Below are positions 43,987 through 52,198 of a stretch of DNA of 64,000 nucleotides, piece after piece (the first letter of the stretch is position 1; every line of letters begins with the position of its first letter). Under the pieces are notes generated by a model. That model was not told the origin of the DNA. It saw nothing but the letters and a program-made list of their open reading frames with translations, and searched no databases. The stretch covers positions 60,406-124,405 of the forward strand of contig UCMS01000010.1 of the NCBI GenBank assembly GCA_900473805.1, written 5' to 3'. The DNA comes from Hyphomicrobiales bacterium (GTDB taxonomy: Bacteria; Pseudomonadota; Alphaproteobacteria; Rhizobiales; Rhizobiaceae). The translations under genes and the position numbers were made by a program.

Positions 43987-44895
43987 TCAGCCCCAGAGCG
44001 TGTTGCGAACGTGTTCGGGCCACTGCGCGACATCCAGACCGTGCTGAGCGAAGAGCGCGAGTGCGATCCGCTCCAGGCCGAAGCCCACGCAGGCCGTGAA
44101 GGCGGTGGAGCCGTCGGCGAGGGTAAGGCCCCACTTCTGGCCAAAGGCATCCTGGTGATAGTTGAAGCTCATGCAGGCCGTCTTGTTGGCCTGTGAGGTC
44201 ACCGGAATGAGAAGCTCGAATTTCAGGTTCTGGTCGCGCTGGTTGTTGGCCATCAGCCGGCCTGCGCGGCCGAAGAACGGGTCGTTCGCCACATCGATCT
44301 CCACGTCGAGGCCGATCGACTTCATCATCTCGACGCCACGATCCATCCAGGTCTGGCGGAAAGTCGTGACATGCGCTTCGCTGCCCATGCAGACATATTC
44401 GCGCATGCGGAACAGCTGCTGGCGAGCCGGGTCCTGCGACGGTTCGTGACGGAAACAGTAGGATTGCAGGTCGAACAGGCCGCCATCCATCGAGATGGGG
44501 CCGCGCTTGGCAACCGTCGGATAGAGCGGGTAACAGGCTGCCGGCGTCAACGCGATGTCCGTCGCCTTCTGCTCCTTCGTCCAGTCTCCGCCTTCCTCCA
44601 TGCATTGCAGCAGGCTCATGTGGTCGTGGTCGTTGCCACAGAAGGAATGCACGGTCCCGGCAAGCTGCGGGAAGCTTTTCATGTAGCCGCTGGCCTCGAA
44701 ATAGGCGCGGTTCATGCCCGGAGGAAAACGGATCGCTTCGGCGCCATCACCACCGCCGACACGGTCGATCAGTCGTTCGAAGGCGGCAATCACATCTTCG
44801 AACTGGCCACTGCGGCCATAAAGGCCGTCCACACCGGTCTCGATCAGAAGGCCGCTTTCGAAGAGGCGGTCGAGAAAGCTTACCTGCATATCCAT
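43987..44895 (-). CDS. amino acid:[carrier protein] ligase (class II aaRS-like)
   Basis: A 302-residue homologue of the catalytic core of archaeal-type seryl-tRNA synthetase, without a tRNA-binding domain. It activates an amino acid with ATP and loads it on the phosphopantetheine of a carrier protein. Class II motif 2 is in '[19 protein letters not shown]' and motif 3 in '[12 protein letters not shown]'. The zinc ligands are Cys121, Glu166 and Cys269, with the same spacing (45 and 103) that I recall for the Bradyrhizobium enzyme. Characterised relatives prefer Gly or Ala. It sits between the genes for its likely carrier and DUF1839. Confidence 0.92.
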   Translation of the reverse strand: MDMQVSFLDRLFESGLLIETGVDGLYGRSGQFEDVIAAFERLIDRVGGGDGAEAIRFPPGMNRAYFEASGYMKSFPQLAGTVHSFCGNDHDHMSLLQCMEEGGDWTKEQKATDIALTPAACYPLYPTVAKRGPISMDGGLFDLQSYCFRHEPSQDPARQQLFRMREYVCMGSEAHVTTFRQTWMDRGVEMMKSIGLDVEIDVANDPFFGRAGRLMANNQRDQNLKFELLIPVTSQANKTACMSFNYHQDAFGQKWGLTLADGSTAFTACVGFGLERIALALFAQHGLDVAQWPEHVRNTLWG

Positions 44896-44900
44896 GTCCG

Positions 44901-46082
44901 TTACCCCAACAATCCGGTTTCTTGTTTGTGGACGAGCAGCATTGTCGACGTGTTGCCGAGAATGCGGTCATTGGAAATCATGAGTTCGGCGGAATGGGCA
45001 TCCCGCAAGTGTCTGCCGAGGCTGAAGGGCGTGCCATTCTTGTAGCCCATGATGCCGCAGATCCTCAGCGCCTGGTTGATCACGGGCAGGATCATCTCGG
45101 AGGAGGCGATCTTGACGTTGTTCATCGCCACCGCAAAGCCCATCGAGGAAAGACGGTCGGGGTCGTGCAATGCCTGTTCGTACGACACCAGTCCGGCTTG
45201 GATATTCGACCGTATGACCTGAAGCTGGCTCGACATTTCTGCGAGCTGGACGAGGCCGGGAGGCTGTGTGCCGGGCGCCTTGCGGGCTGCGGTCCGTACG
45301 AAGGTCTGGGCCTTCGTGAAGGCATCGACGGCAATGCCGTACCACAGGGCGCTCCAGAGCAGGTGCGAGTTTGCAAGCATCGACTGTGCGGCGATCTCTG
45401 CAAACGGTTTCGGGAGGATCTGGGCCGCAGGCGCTTCGCCCTTAAACAGGAAGCCGTCCGAACATGTGCCGCGCATGCCCATGGTGTCCCAGACATGGGT
45501 CTGTTCGAGGGTGTACTGGCCCTTGAGGAAAACCGTCATCACCTGGTCAGACGGAGGCGCATCCTTATGGGCGCGGGACGTGATGAGGATCGCGTCTGCC
45601 TGCTTGCCGTAGGAGATGACGGTCGCGTCCTTTTCCAAGCGGCAAAGATCGCCCTCGACCTCAATGGCGCAGATCGAATTTCGGAGATTGCCGCCTATGC
45701 CGCCTTCAGTCGTGGCCGATCCGAGCAGCAGTTGCTCATCACAGACCTGGCGCATGAAGCCGCGATGCCATTCGGCTTCGGTTCCATGGGAGACCAGGCT
45801 CGATACCTTGATCTGGTGCATCGCGAAGATCATGGCGCTTGCAGCGCAGGCCTGTGCAATGATGGTGCAGAGTTCGGCGATCTCGGAGGTCGAGCGGCCT
45901 TCACCGCCACAGTCCGTCGGGATTTGGATGCCGAGCAGTTTTTCGGCCTTCATCGCCGCGATGGCTTCCAGCGGGAAGCGGCCCTGTTTGTCGACGTCGT
46001 CGGCATAGACGGCAGCGATTGCCGCAACACGCGTGGCGCGGGCCTTCAGGCTCTGGTCCGCCGATTTGCTCGAGAGGTCCAT
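44901..46082 (-). CDS. acyl-CoA dehydrogenase-like flavoprotein lacking the usual catalytic Glu
   Basis: A 393-residue member of the acyl-CoA dehydrogenase family by length and features ('[20 protein letters not shown]', '[20 protein letters not shown]'). At the position where medium-chain type enzymes, and gcdH in this window, have 'YEGT' with the catalytic Glu, it reads '[11 protein letters not shown]'. It may therefore use another base, or act as a flavin oxidase or N-oxygenase. Its ATG shares a base with the carrier-protein stop, so its natural substrate is probably an aminoacyl group on that carrier rather than acyl-CoA. Confidence 0.87.
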   Translation of the reverse strand: MDLSSKSADQSLKARATRVAAIAAVYADDVDKQGRFPLEAIAAMKAEKLLGIQIPTDCGGEGRSTSEIAELCTIIAQACAASAMIFAMHQIKVSSLVSHGTEAEWHRGFMRQVCDEQLLLGSATTEGGIGGNLRNSICAIEVEGDLCRLEKDATVISYGKQADAILITSRAHKDAPPSDQVMTVFLKGQYTLEQTHVWDTMGMRGTCSDGFLFKGEAPAAQILPKPFAEIAAQSMLANSHLLWSALWYGIAVDAFTKAQTFVRTAARKAPGTQPPGLVQLAEMSSQLQVIRSNIQAGLVSYEQALHDPDRLSSMGFAVAMNNVKIASSEMILPVINQALRICGIMGYKNGTPFSLGRHLRDAHSAELMISNDRILGNTSTMLLVHKQETGLLG

Positions 46083-46333
46083 CAGGCGACCTCTCTGTCC
46101 TTGAGAATGATCTGTACCGTTGCCTCGATGGCCGCGATGCTGGCGAAGGACTTTCGGTTCAGCAGGTGGTCGGGGAATTCCATGTCGAAGGCTTCTTCCA
46201 GACCGAGCATCAGCTGAACCGATGCAAAAGAGGAGAGGCCGGCGGCATAGAGGTCCGAGTCATCGGCCAGCGTATCGACCGCTACGGGCAGACCACCCAA
46301 TTTCGACAGAAGCGTGCGAATGGTATCGTTCAT
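46082..46333 (-). CDS. acyl carrier protein-like aminoacyl carrier
   Basis: An 83-residue four-helix carrier protein. The phosphopantetheine site is Ser35 in 'DLYAAGLSSFASVQLMLGLE', aligned with the DSL of ordinary ACPs but reading SSF. The C-terminal half ('FPDHLLNRKSFASIAAIEAT') is typical. It is the first gene of the five-gene operon (46333 to 40530) and the likely acceptor for the amino acid loaded by the ligase. A GAGAGGG site lies 9 bases before the ATG. Confidence 0.92.
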   Translation of the reverse strand: MNDTIRTLLSKLGGLPVAVDTLADDSDLYAAGLSSFASVQLMLGLEEAFDMEFPDHLLNRKSFASIAAIEATVQIILKDREVA

Positions 46334-46496
46334 CGTTCATCCCTCTCAAGTCGTCGCTCGAATTTTATTGAGCGATTTCTTACAGAGGAAAGACGAAGTT
46401 TTCACTAAAGAATTCGGTAAAATTCTAAGGTTCTCGGCTGCTGTAAGGTCTAATATCTGCCTTTATTGCCGATTCATCCGGATTTGCCAGGTTTAT
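46334..46496 (-). promoter_or_regulatory. AT-rich leader/promoter region of the carrier-protein operon
   Basis: About 160 bases notably richer in A and T than the flanks, between epmB (same strand) and the carrier gene. It contains a small hairpin (cgctc / gagcg at about 46353-46371 on the minus strand). It must hold the promoter of the operon, but I cannot assign -35/-10 boxes with confidence. Confidence 0.45.
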
Positions 46497-47540
46497 TTAC
46501 CCTGAATAGGGCTGTTCATCTCCGTGGCGATCGATAATTATGTATCGATTTGGCTCAATTTCGCGAAGAGCACTTGCGCCGGCTTCGACCTTACCGTGTC
46601 CATCCGGAAGATCGAGAATGTAGTGCGGAATGCACAGACCCGAGACGTGGTTGCGCAACTCGCGCATGATCGCCTGACCTTGTGAGATCGTCAGACGGAA
46701 ATGAGCGGTGCCGGGGGCCATGTCGGGGTGATGCAGGTAATAGGGTTTGATGCGTATCTCCACGAAGCTACGCATCAGGTCCGCCAAGATCTCGGCCTTG
46801 TCGTTGATCCCTTTCAACAGGACACTCTGGCTGACCATCGAGAAGCCGGAATCGACGAGCCGCGCACAGGCAGCGCGCACCTCGTCGGTCAATTCTCGGG
46901 GGTGGTTGACGTGCAGGGCGATGAAGACGGTCTTGCCCGAGGCCTTCAGGGCATCCACCAGTTCTTCCGTGATGCGGGCAGGATCAACGGCCGGGACGCG
47001 GCTGTGAATGCGGACGATCTTGACGTGATCGATGGTGGAGAGGGCCTGCATGACCTCGCGAAGCCGTCGAGGCGAGAGGATCAACGGGTCGCCACCGGTG
47101 AGGATTACTTCCCAGATGCGCTCGTGGCTGCGGATGTAATCCAGAGCAACCTGAATCCGGTCCGGCGACAGGGTGCCATCGCCATCGGGGCCCACCATTT
47201 CGCGGCGAAAGCAAAAGCGGCAATAGACCGGACAGACATGCAGAAGCTTGAGCAATACGCGGTCGGGGTAGCGGTGCACGATGCCTTCGACCGGAGAATG
47301 GGGATGGTCGCCGATGGGATCGGGCCGTTCGCCGGGATGTTCGATCAGTTCGGCGGCCGTTGGAATATATTGGGCAGCAATCGGGTCGTGCGGATCTGAC
47401 GGGTCAATCAGGCTTGATACCGTCGGTGTCAGAGCGATGGCGTAGCGTTCGGCGACAGGGGCAAGTGTCTGGGCCGAAGAGGCGTTGACCAGGCCAGCAG
47501 CGATCAGGTCGGGGATTGAGCGCAGTGTCGCCTCAGCCAC
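46497..47540 (-). CDS. epmB: EF-P (R)-beta-lysine-forming lysine 2,3-aminomutase
   Basis: A 347-residue radical-SAM enzyme with the cluster motif 'CPVYCRFCFRRE' and the PLP/lysine aminomutase fold ('VILTGGDPLILSPRRL', 'IKPYYLHHPDMAPGTAHFR'). It turns alpha-lysine into (R)-beta-lysine, which EpmA attaches to EF-P. The short length, close to that of E. coli EpmB, and its linkage to epmA and efp distinguish it from catabolic KamA. GTG 47540 was chosen because a GGAG site precedes it; this gives an 8-base overlap with epmA. A longer start at 47579 is possible. Confidence 0.93.
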   Translation of the reverse strand: MAEATLRSIPDLIAAGLVNASSAQTLAPVAERYAIALTPTVSSLIDPSDPHDPIAAQYIPTAAELIEHPGERPDPIGDHPHSPVEGIVHRYPDRVLLKLLHVCPVYCRFCFRREMVGPDGDGTLSPDRIQVALDYIRSHERIWEVILTGGDPLILSPRRLREVMQALSTIDHVKIVRIHSRVPAVDPARITEELVDALKASGKTVFIALHVNHPRELTDEVRAACARLVDSGFSMVSQSVLLKGINDKAEILADLMRSFVEIRIKPYYLHHPDMAPGTAHFRLTISQGQAIMRELRNHVSGLCIPHYILDLPDGHGKVEAGASALREIEPNRYIIIDRHGDEQPYSG

Positions 47541-48597
47541 GATGCGTCTCCGGCACCGGTGCCCAGATAACCTGGTCAATCTTAAGTGCGCCGGTTGCCA
47601 GCATCACGAGCCGGTCGAAACCGAGAGCTATGCCGGAGGCCTGCGGCATGATGGCGAGGGCTTCAAGGAAATCCTCGTCCAGTGGATAAGTTTCGCCATA
47701 GACGCGCTGTTTCTCGACCATCTCCGCCTCAAAGCGCCGTCGCTGCTCGCCGGGATCGGTCAGTTCGCCGAAGGCATTGGCGAGCTCGACGCCGCAGGCA
47801 TAGAGTTCGAAGCGTTCGGCGACGCGCGGGTCGTCGGCGCATGGGCGTGCGAGTGCGGCCTCAGCAATGGGATAGCGGTCGAGGATCGTCACGCGACCGT
47901 TGCCGAGATTGGGTTCGACCTTCTCGACAATGACCCGGCTGAAGAGATCCGCCCAGGTGTCGTCGGCAGCGACCCGCATGCCGACTGCCACCAGCTGACT
48001 GGCCAAGGCGTCGCGGTTCGTGGTGCCATTCTCTTCGATCGTCGCCAGAAGGTCGATGTCATGACGCGCGAAGGCATCTGCCACAGAGATCCGCTCGGGT
48101 TCGGCGAAGGGGTCGACTGTCTTGCCGCCGTAAGCGAAGTGCTTCGTACCCACGGTTTCTGCCGCAAGCGTAATCAGGTCGACGCAGTCCTGCATCAACT
48201 GCTCGTAACTTTCGCCAACACGGTACCATTCCAGCATCGTAAACTCGGGATGGTGCAGTGGGCCACGCTCGCGATTGCGGTAGACATGGGCGAAACAAGC
48301 GATCCGGGTTTCGCCAGCAGACAGCAGCTTCTTGCAGGCGAATTCCGGCGAAGTGTGGAGGTAAAGCGGGACTGCCGAGCCGTCGTGTCCCAGAGCTTCA
48401 GTCTTGAAGGCATGCAGATGGGCTTCGTTGCCGGGCGAAACCTGCAGTGTCGCCGTGTCCACCTCCACGAACTCCCGGTCCGCGAAATGACTGCGGAACG
48501 CGGCCTGGATCCGGTTGCGTCCGATCAGAAACGGCCGCCGATCGGCGTGGGTGGAGGGTGTCCACCACGCAGGGGCTGAACGGTGTCGGTCAGACAT
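47533..48597 (-). CDS. epmA: EF-P lysine ligase EpmA (PoxA/GenX)
   Basis: A 354-residue paralogue of the lysyl-tRNA synthetase catalytic domain without the anticodon-binding part. Class II motifs: '[15 protein letters not shown]', motif 2 '[20 protein letters not shown]', motif 3 '[15 protein letters not shown]'. It activates beta-lysine as adenylate and joins it to a conserved Lys of EF-P. It overlaps epmB by 8 bases and is divergent from efp, so all three genes of the pathway's core lie together. epmC (EF-P hydroxylase) is not present here. Confidence 0.95.
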   Translation of the reverse strand: MSDRHRSAPAWWTPSTHADRRPFLIGRNRIQAAFRSHFADREFVEVDTATLQVSPGNEAHLHAFKTEALGHDGSAVPLYLHTSPEFACKKLLSAGETRIACFAHVYRNRERGPLHHPEFTMLEWYRVGESYEQLMQDCVDLITLAAETVGTKHFAYGGKTVDPFAEPERISVADAFARHDIDLLATIEENGTTNRDALASQLVAVGMRVAADDTWADLFSRVIVEKVEPNLGNGRVTILDRYPIAEAALARPCADDPRVAERFELYACGVELANAFGELTDPGEQRRRFEAEMVEKQRVYGETYPLDEDFLEALAIMPQASGIALGFDRLVMLATGALKIDQVIWAPVPETHRG

Positions 48598-48734
48598 TCC
48601 GGATTCTCGATCCTTCTCTCAACACGGGCTGGCTATTTTGCCGAATTTGGGTTAGTCCCGCCCGAGAAATTCGAAGACGTCAGCAGGGACGGCCGTCCTT
48701 TACGACGGGTCTCACGCAGATACAAGGAATTCCA

Positions 48735-49304
48735 ATGGTCAAGATTATCGCCTCTTCCGTCCGCAAGGGTAACGTTCTCGACGTCGACGGCAAGCTCTAC
48801 GTCGTCCTGACGGCTGAAAACTTCCACCCGGGCAAGGGCACGCCGGTGACCCAGGTCAACATGCGCCGCATCGTCGATGGCGTGAAGGTGTCTGAGCGCT
48901 GGCGTACGACCGAACAGGTCGAGCGTGCGTTTGTCGAAGACGTGAACCACCAGTTCCTTTATGAGGACGGTGAAGGCTTCCACTTCATGAACCCGGAATC
49001 TTACGACCAGGTCGTCGTCGATGCCGAAACCATGGGTGACCAGAAGGCCTACCTGCAGGAAGGCATGGTCTGCATTCTCTCCATGCACGAAGGTGTAGCG
49101 CTCGCCATCCAGCTGCCGCGCCACGTGACGCTCGAGATCACCGAGACCGAGCCGGTCGTGAAGGGCCAGACGGCCTCCTCGTCCTACAAGCCGGCCATGC
49201 TCTCGAACGGCATCCGCACGATGGTGCCGCCGCATATCGACGCCGGCACTCGCGTTGTGATCGCGACAGAAGACAATTCCTACGTCGAGCGCGCCAAGAA
49301 CTGA
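48735..49304 (+). CDS. efp: translation elongation factor P
   Basis: A 189-residue three-domain factor that relieves ribosome stalling at polyproline. The modifiable residue is Lys34 in '[18 protein letters not shown]', the EpmA target. The signature '[21 protein letters not shown]' is near the third domain. Length is normal. It is divergent from epmA-epmB, consistent with beta-lysylation of EF-P in this organism. Its terminator lies at 49332-49358. Confidence 0.97.
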   Translation: MVKIIASSVRKGNVLDVDGKLYVVLTAENFHPGKGTPVTQVNMRRIVDGVKVSERWRTTEQVERAFVEDVNHQFLYEDGEGFHFMNPESYDQVVVDAETMGDQKAYLQEGMVCILSMHEGVALAIQLPRHVTLEITETEPVVKGQTASSSYKPAMLSNGIRTMVPPHIDAGTRVVIATEDNSYVERAKN

Positions 49305-49642
49305 GTAACGGCGCTCTTCCGCCCCATGATAAGGCCCGGCGTTTTCAACGCCGGGCCTCTTTTGTTATCGGACAAAGCCATCCTGCCGATCATCGGCGAG
49401 GCTTTGCGGGTCTCCGCTCTCAGTGTGCGGCGGTCAGCGGATTTCCGAATGACGATGATGCCCTGCGCGCCCTGCGGTCCGTCGCCCCTTTCGAGCAGCG
49501 TGATCTGCTCCTTCAGATGAAGCTTGATCTTCTTCAAGGCGCGAACCCTGATGCCGTCGGGCCGGGGCCGACGCTGTTCCTCGTCAATTTTGGCGGCAAC
49601 GATCGAGTGGCGGGCTTTCAGGGCTTTCAGCAGTTGCTTCAT
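49280..49642 (-). CDS. DUF465 family protein with C-terminal extension
   Basis: A 120-residue protein. Residues 1-55 match DUF465/YdcH-like helical hairpins ('[20 protein letters not shown]', '[20 protein letters not shown]'). Members are usually about 60-80 residues long. Here the frame continues for roughly 50 residues, through the efp terminator, and stops inside the last codons of efp on the opposite strand. The basic tail is probably the result of a lost stop codon or a frameshift. Start at ATG 49642 follows the good ribosome site AGGAGACG. Confidence 0.72.
   Translation of the reverse strand: MKQLLKALKARHSIVAAKIDEEQRRPRPDGIRVRALKKIKLHLKEQITLLERGDGPQGAQGIIVIRKSADRRTLRAETRKASPMIGRMALSDNKRGPALKTPGLIMGRKSAVTQFLARST
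49332..49358 (+). terminator. rho-independent terminator of efp
   Basis: 12-bp perfect stem (aggcccggcgtt / aacgccgggcct) with a 3-base loop, followed by CTTTTG, 28 bases after the efp stop. It lies inside the coding sequence of the opposing DUF465 gene. Confidence 0.88.
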
Positions 49643-49715
49643 GATTCGTCTCCTTTCCGATGAGACGAATATGGAAACGTCGCTTTGATTATTCCAATTC
49701 ATTGATTATATCATT

Positions 49716-49736
49716 CTCATAGATGATCTCTATGAG
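49716..49736. promoter_or_regulatory. OxyR-like operator upstream of the LysR gene
   Basis: Palindrome CTCATAGA-N5-TCTATGAG containing ATAG-N7-CTAT, the OxyR half-site pattern, ending 7 bases before the ATG at 49743. Probably an autoregulatory site. Confidence 0.5.
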
Positions 49737-49742
49737 GTTGCC

Positions 49743-50702
49743 ATGCCGTTTCGGCCTAGCCATCGCCAGCTGGAATATCTGGTTGCTCTCGGGGAGGCAG
49801 GCCACTTCGGTGAGGCCGCGCGCCGATGCAATGTCTCGCAACCGACCCTATCGGTGCAGGTTGCGCTTCTGGAAAAGCAGCTCGGCGTGACGCTCATAGA
49901 TCGCATGCCGGGTCATGTCACGCCGACCCCGGTGGGGGCCGAGATCATTACAGCAGCCAAGGTCATCCTGAGCGGGCTCGATGAGATCCGGGCGCTCGCG
50001 GTCAGTTCCAAGGGCAATCTGGGCGGCGCCATTCGTTTGGGTGTTGCACCGTCCTTCGGACCTTACTTTCTGCCCTATCTTCTGCCCCGGCTGCATGCCC
50101 AACATCCCGATCTCAAGCTCTATATCCGGGAGGACAGGCCGCGTCCGCTGGAACGGGCGGTTCTTCAAGGCGAAACGGACTGCGGCGTCGGCCCAGTCCC
50201 ATCTCACGAACCCGACCTTGTCGCAGAAGTGATCTGTCGCGAACGGATTTATCTCGGTGTGCCCCGGATGCACCCTCTGGCAGACCTGAAATCAGTTCCT
50301 TTGACGGCGCTGGAGGGCATGCGATTATTGACACTCGGGCCGGGGCACAGGTTGCTGGACGATGTCCGAAAGCTCGCGGAGATGTCCGGTGCTATCCTCG
50401 CCGAGGATTATGAAGGGTCGAGCCTGGACGCGATCAGGCAGATGGTGTCGATCGAGATGGGCTTGTCGCTGTTTCCGGAGCTTTATGTACGTTCGGAGTT
50501 CGCCAAGGACGAGAATATTAGCCTGCTCACGATCTCGGACTGGGAGGGCACGCGCGATATCGCCTTCTTCTGGCGTCGGGCGAGTGCGAGAGGGAGCCAT
50601 TTCAGCGCTCTGGCGGCTCTTGCGCGAGAGGTGGCGGCGGGGCTGTTTACGGCAGATGTAATCGCGGATCGGCGATCCCCGGGCCAAGCCGGGGATCGCT
50701 GA
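49743..50702 (+). CDS. OxyR-like LysR regulator without peroxide-sensing cysteines
   Basis: A 319-residue LysR protein. The helix-turn-helix is 'GHFGEAARRCNVSQPTLSVQ', and the overall pattern ('YLREDRPRPLERAVLQGETD'-like, 'LLTLGPGHRLLDDV') is that of OxyR. Where OxyR has 'GHC' with the reactive Cys199, this protein reads 'GHRLL', and the second Cys is also absent. It therefore should not sense peroxide by disulfide formation. The last residues are encoded by a GC-rich palindrome (50672-50699). It converges on gabD with 8 bases between stops. Confidence 0.85.
   Translation: MPFRPSHRQLEYLVALGEAGHFGEAARRCNVSQPTLSVQVALLEKQLGVTLIDRMPGHVTPTPVGAEIITAAKVILSGLDEIRALAVSSKGNLGGAIRLGVAPSFGPYFLPYLLPRLHAQHPDLKLYIREDRPRPLERAVLQGETDCGVGPVPSHEPDLVAEVICRERIYLGVPRMHPLADLKSVPLTALEGMRLLTLGPGHRLLDDVRKLAEMSGAILAEDYEGSSLDAIRQMVSIEMGLSLFPELYVRSEFAKDENISLLTISDWEGTRDIAFFWRRASARGSHFSALAALAREVAAGLFTADVIADRRSPGQAGDR
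50672..50699. repeat. GC-rich palindrome (possible dispersed repeat and terminator)
   Basis: 11-bp perfect arms gcgatccccgg / ccggggatcgc with a 6-base loop, at the 3' end of the LysR coding sequence. The form resembles the short palindromic repeats scattered in rhizobial genomes. It encodes the last residues of the protein. Confidence 0.6.
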
Positions 50703-50710
50703 GCGTTCGG

Positions 50711-52195
50711 TCAGGCAATGCCGCCGAGGCAGATGTATTTGATCTCGGTATAGTCATCGATGCCGTATTTCGAGCCTTCGCGGCCGAGGCCGGACTGCTT
50801 GATGCCACCAAAGGGCGCCACTTCTGTGGAGATGAGGCCCGTGTTGACGCCGACCATGCCATATTCCAGGGCTTCCGCGACGCGGAAGACCTTGGCGATG
50901 TCCTTCGAATAAAAGTACGAGGCGAGGCCGAATTCGGTGGCGTTGGCCAGCTCGATCACTTCCTCTTCCGTCTCGAACTTGAAGAGCGGGGCGACCGGGC
51001 CGAAGGTTTCTTCGGTCGCGACCTTCATGGCGGTCGTCACGCCGGTCAGGATCGTCGGCTCGAAGAACAGTTCGCCTGCCGAAGACGGCTTGCCGCCAAG
51101 GGCGACAGTTGCGCCCTTGGAGACGGCGTCCGCCACGTGTTCCTTGACCTTTTCGACGGCCTTGGAGTCGATCAACGGGCCTGTGGTCACACCCTCGGCA
51201 AAGCCGTCGCCAACCTTCAGCTGACCGACCCTCTCTGCGAGCTTCTTGGCAAAGGCGTCGTAGATGCCGGACTGCACATAGAGACGGTTGGCGCAGACGC
51301 AGGTCTGGCCGGCATTGCGATACTTGGAGATCATCGCCCCTTCGACCGCGGCGTCGAGATCCGCGTCATCGAAGACGATGAAGGGTGCATTGCCGCCGAG
51401 CTCGAGGCCGAGCTTCATGATCTGATCGGCCCCCTGACGCATCAGGATGCGGCCGACATTGGTGGAGCCGGTGAAGGTCAGCTTGCGGACCTTGTCATTG
51501 GCGCAGAGTTCCTGGCCGACCATGGCCGCATCGGTCGAGGTCAACACCGAGAAGAGGCCTGCGGGCAAGCCCGCACGCTCGGCGAGAATCGCAATCGCCA
51601 GAGCCGAGAGCGGGGTCTGGGCCGCAGGCTTCGACACCATGGCGCAACCAACGGCGAGTGCTGGCGCGACCTTTCGGGCGAGCATGGCATTCGGGAAGTT
51701 CCACGGCGTGATCGCGCCGACAACGCCGACCGGCTGCTTGATGACCATGATCCGCTTGTCGGCCTGATGGCCGGGGATCGTGTCGCCATAGACGCGCTTG
51801 GCTTCTTCGGCGAACCATTCGACATAGGATGCGCCGTAGAGGATTTCGCCACGGGCTTCCGGCCAGGGCTTGCCCATTTCCATGGTCAGGATCGTGGCGA
51901 GATCGTCGGCATTTGCGACCATCAGGTCGTTCCACTTGCGCAGGACCGCGGCGCGTTCCTTGCCGGTCTTCTTCGCCCAGGCCTTCTGTGCCGTGTAGGC
52001 AGCATCGATCGCCTTCGTCACTTCCGCCTTGTTGAGGTCGGGAAGCACCGCGATCACGTCACCCGTTGCCGGGTTGGTGACCTCGAAGGTCTTGCCCGAC
52101 TTGCTTGCTGCCAACCAGTCGTTACCGACCAGCGACTTGTCGGTCGCCAGTGTCGGGTCCTTCAGCTTGTCGGTCAGGGTTTTCGAAATGGTCAT
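50711..52195 (-). CDS. gabD: succinate-semialdehyde dehydrogenase (NAD(P)+)
   Basis: A 494-residue aldehyde dehydrogenase of the GabD/DavD group. It has 'ITPWNFPNAMLARKVAPALA', the base Glu in 'LGLELGGNAPFIVFDDADLD' and the nucleophile in 'GQTCVCANRLYVQSG' with a second Cys two residues on, typical of this family. It oxidises succinic semialdehyde, and often glutaric semialdehyde, to the acid. It follows gabT by 3 bases, so the two make an operon for 4-aminobutyrate, or 5-aminovalerate, use. Confidence 0.93.
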   Translation of the reverse strand: MTISKTLTDKLKDPTLATDKSLVGNDWLAASKSGKTFEVTNPATGDVIAVLPDLNKAEVTKAIDAAYTAQKAWAKKTGKERAAVLRKWNDLMVANADDLATILTMEMGKPWPEARGEILYGASYVEWFAEEAKRVYGDTIPGHQADKRIMVIKQPVGVVGAITPWNFPNAMLARKVAPALAVGCAMVSKPAAQTPLSALAIAILAERAGLPAGLFSVLTSTDAAMVGQELCANDKVRKLTFTGSTNVGRILMRQGADQIMKLGLELGGNAPFIVFDDADLDAAVEGAMISKYRNAGQTCVCANRLYVQSGIYDAFAKKLAERVGQLKVGDGFAEGVTTGPLIDSKAVEKVKEHVADAVSKGATVALGGKPSSAGELFFEPTILTGVTTAMKVATEETFGPVAPLFKFETEEEVIELANATEFGLASYFYSKDIAKVFRVAEALEYGMVGVNTGLISTEVAPFGGIKQSGLGREGSKYGIDDYTEIKYICLGGIA

Positions 52196-52198
52196 GCC

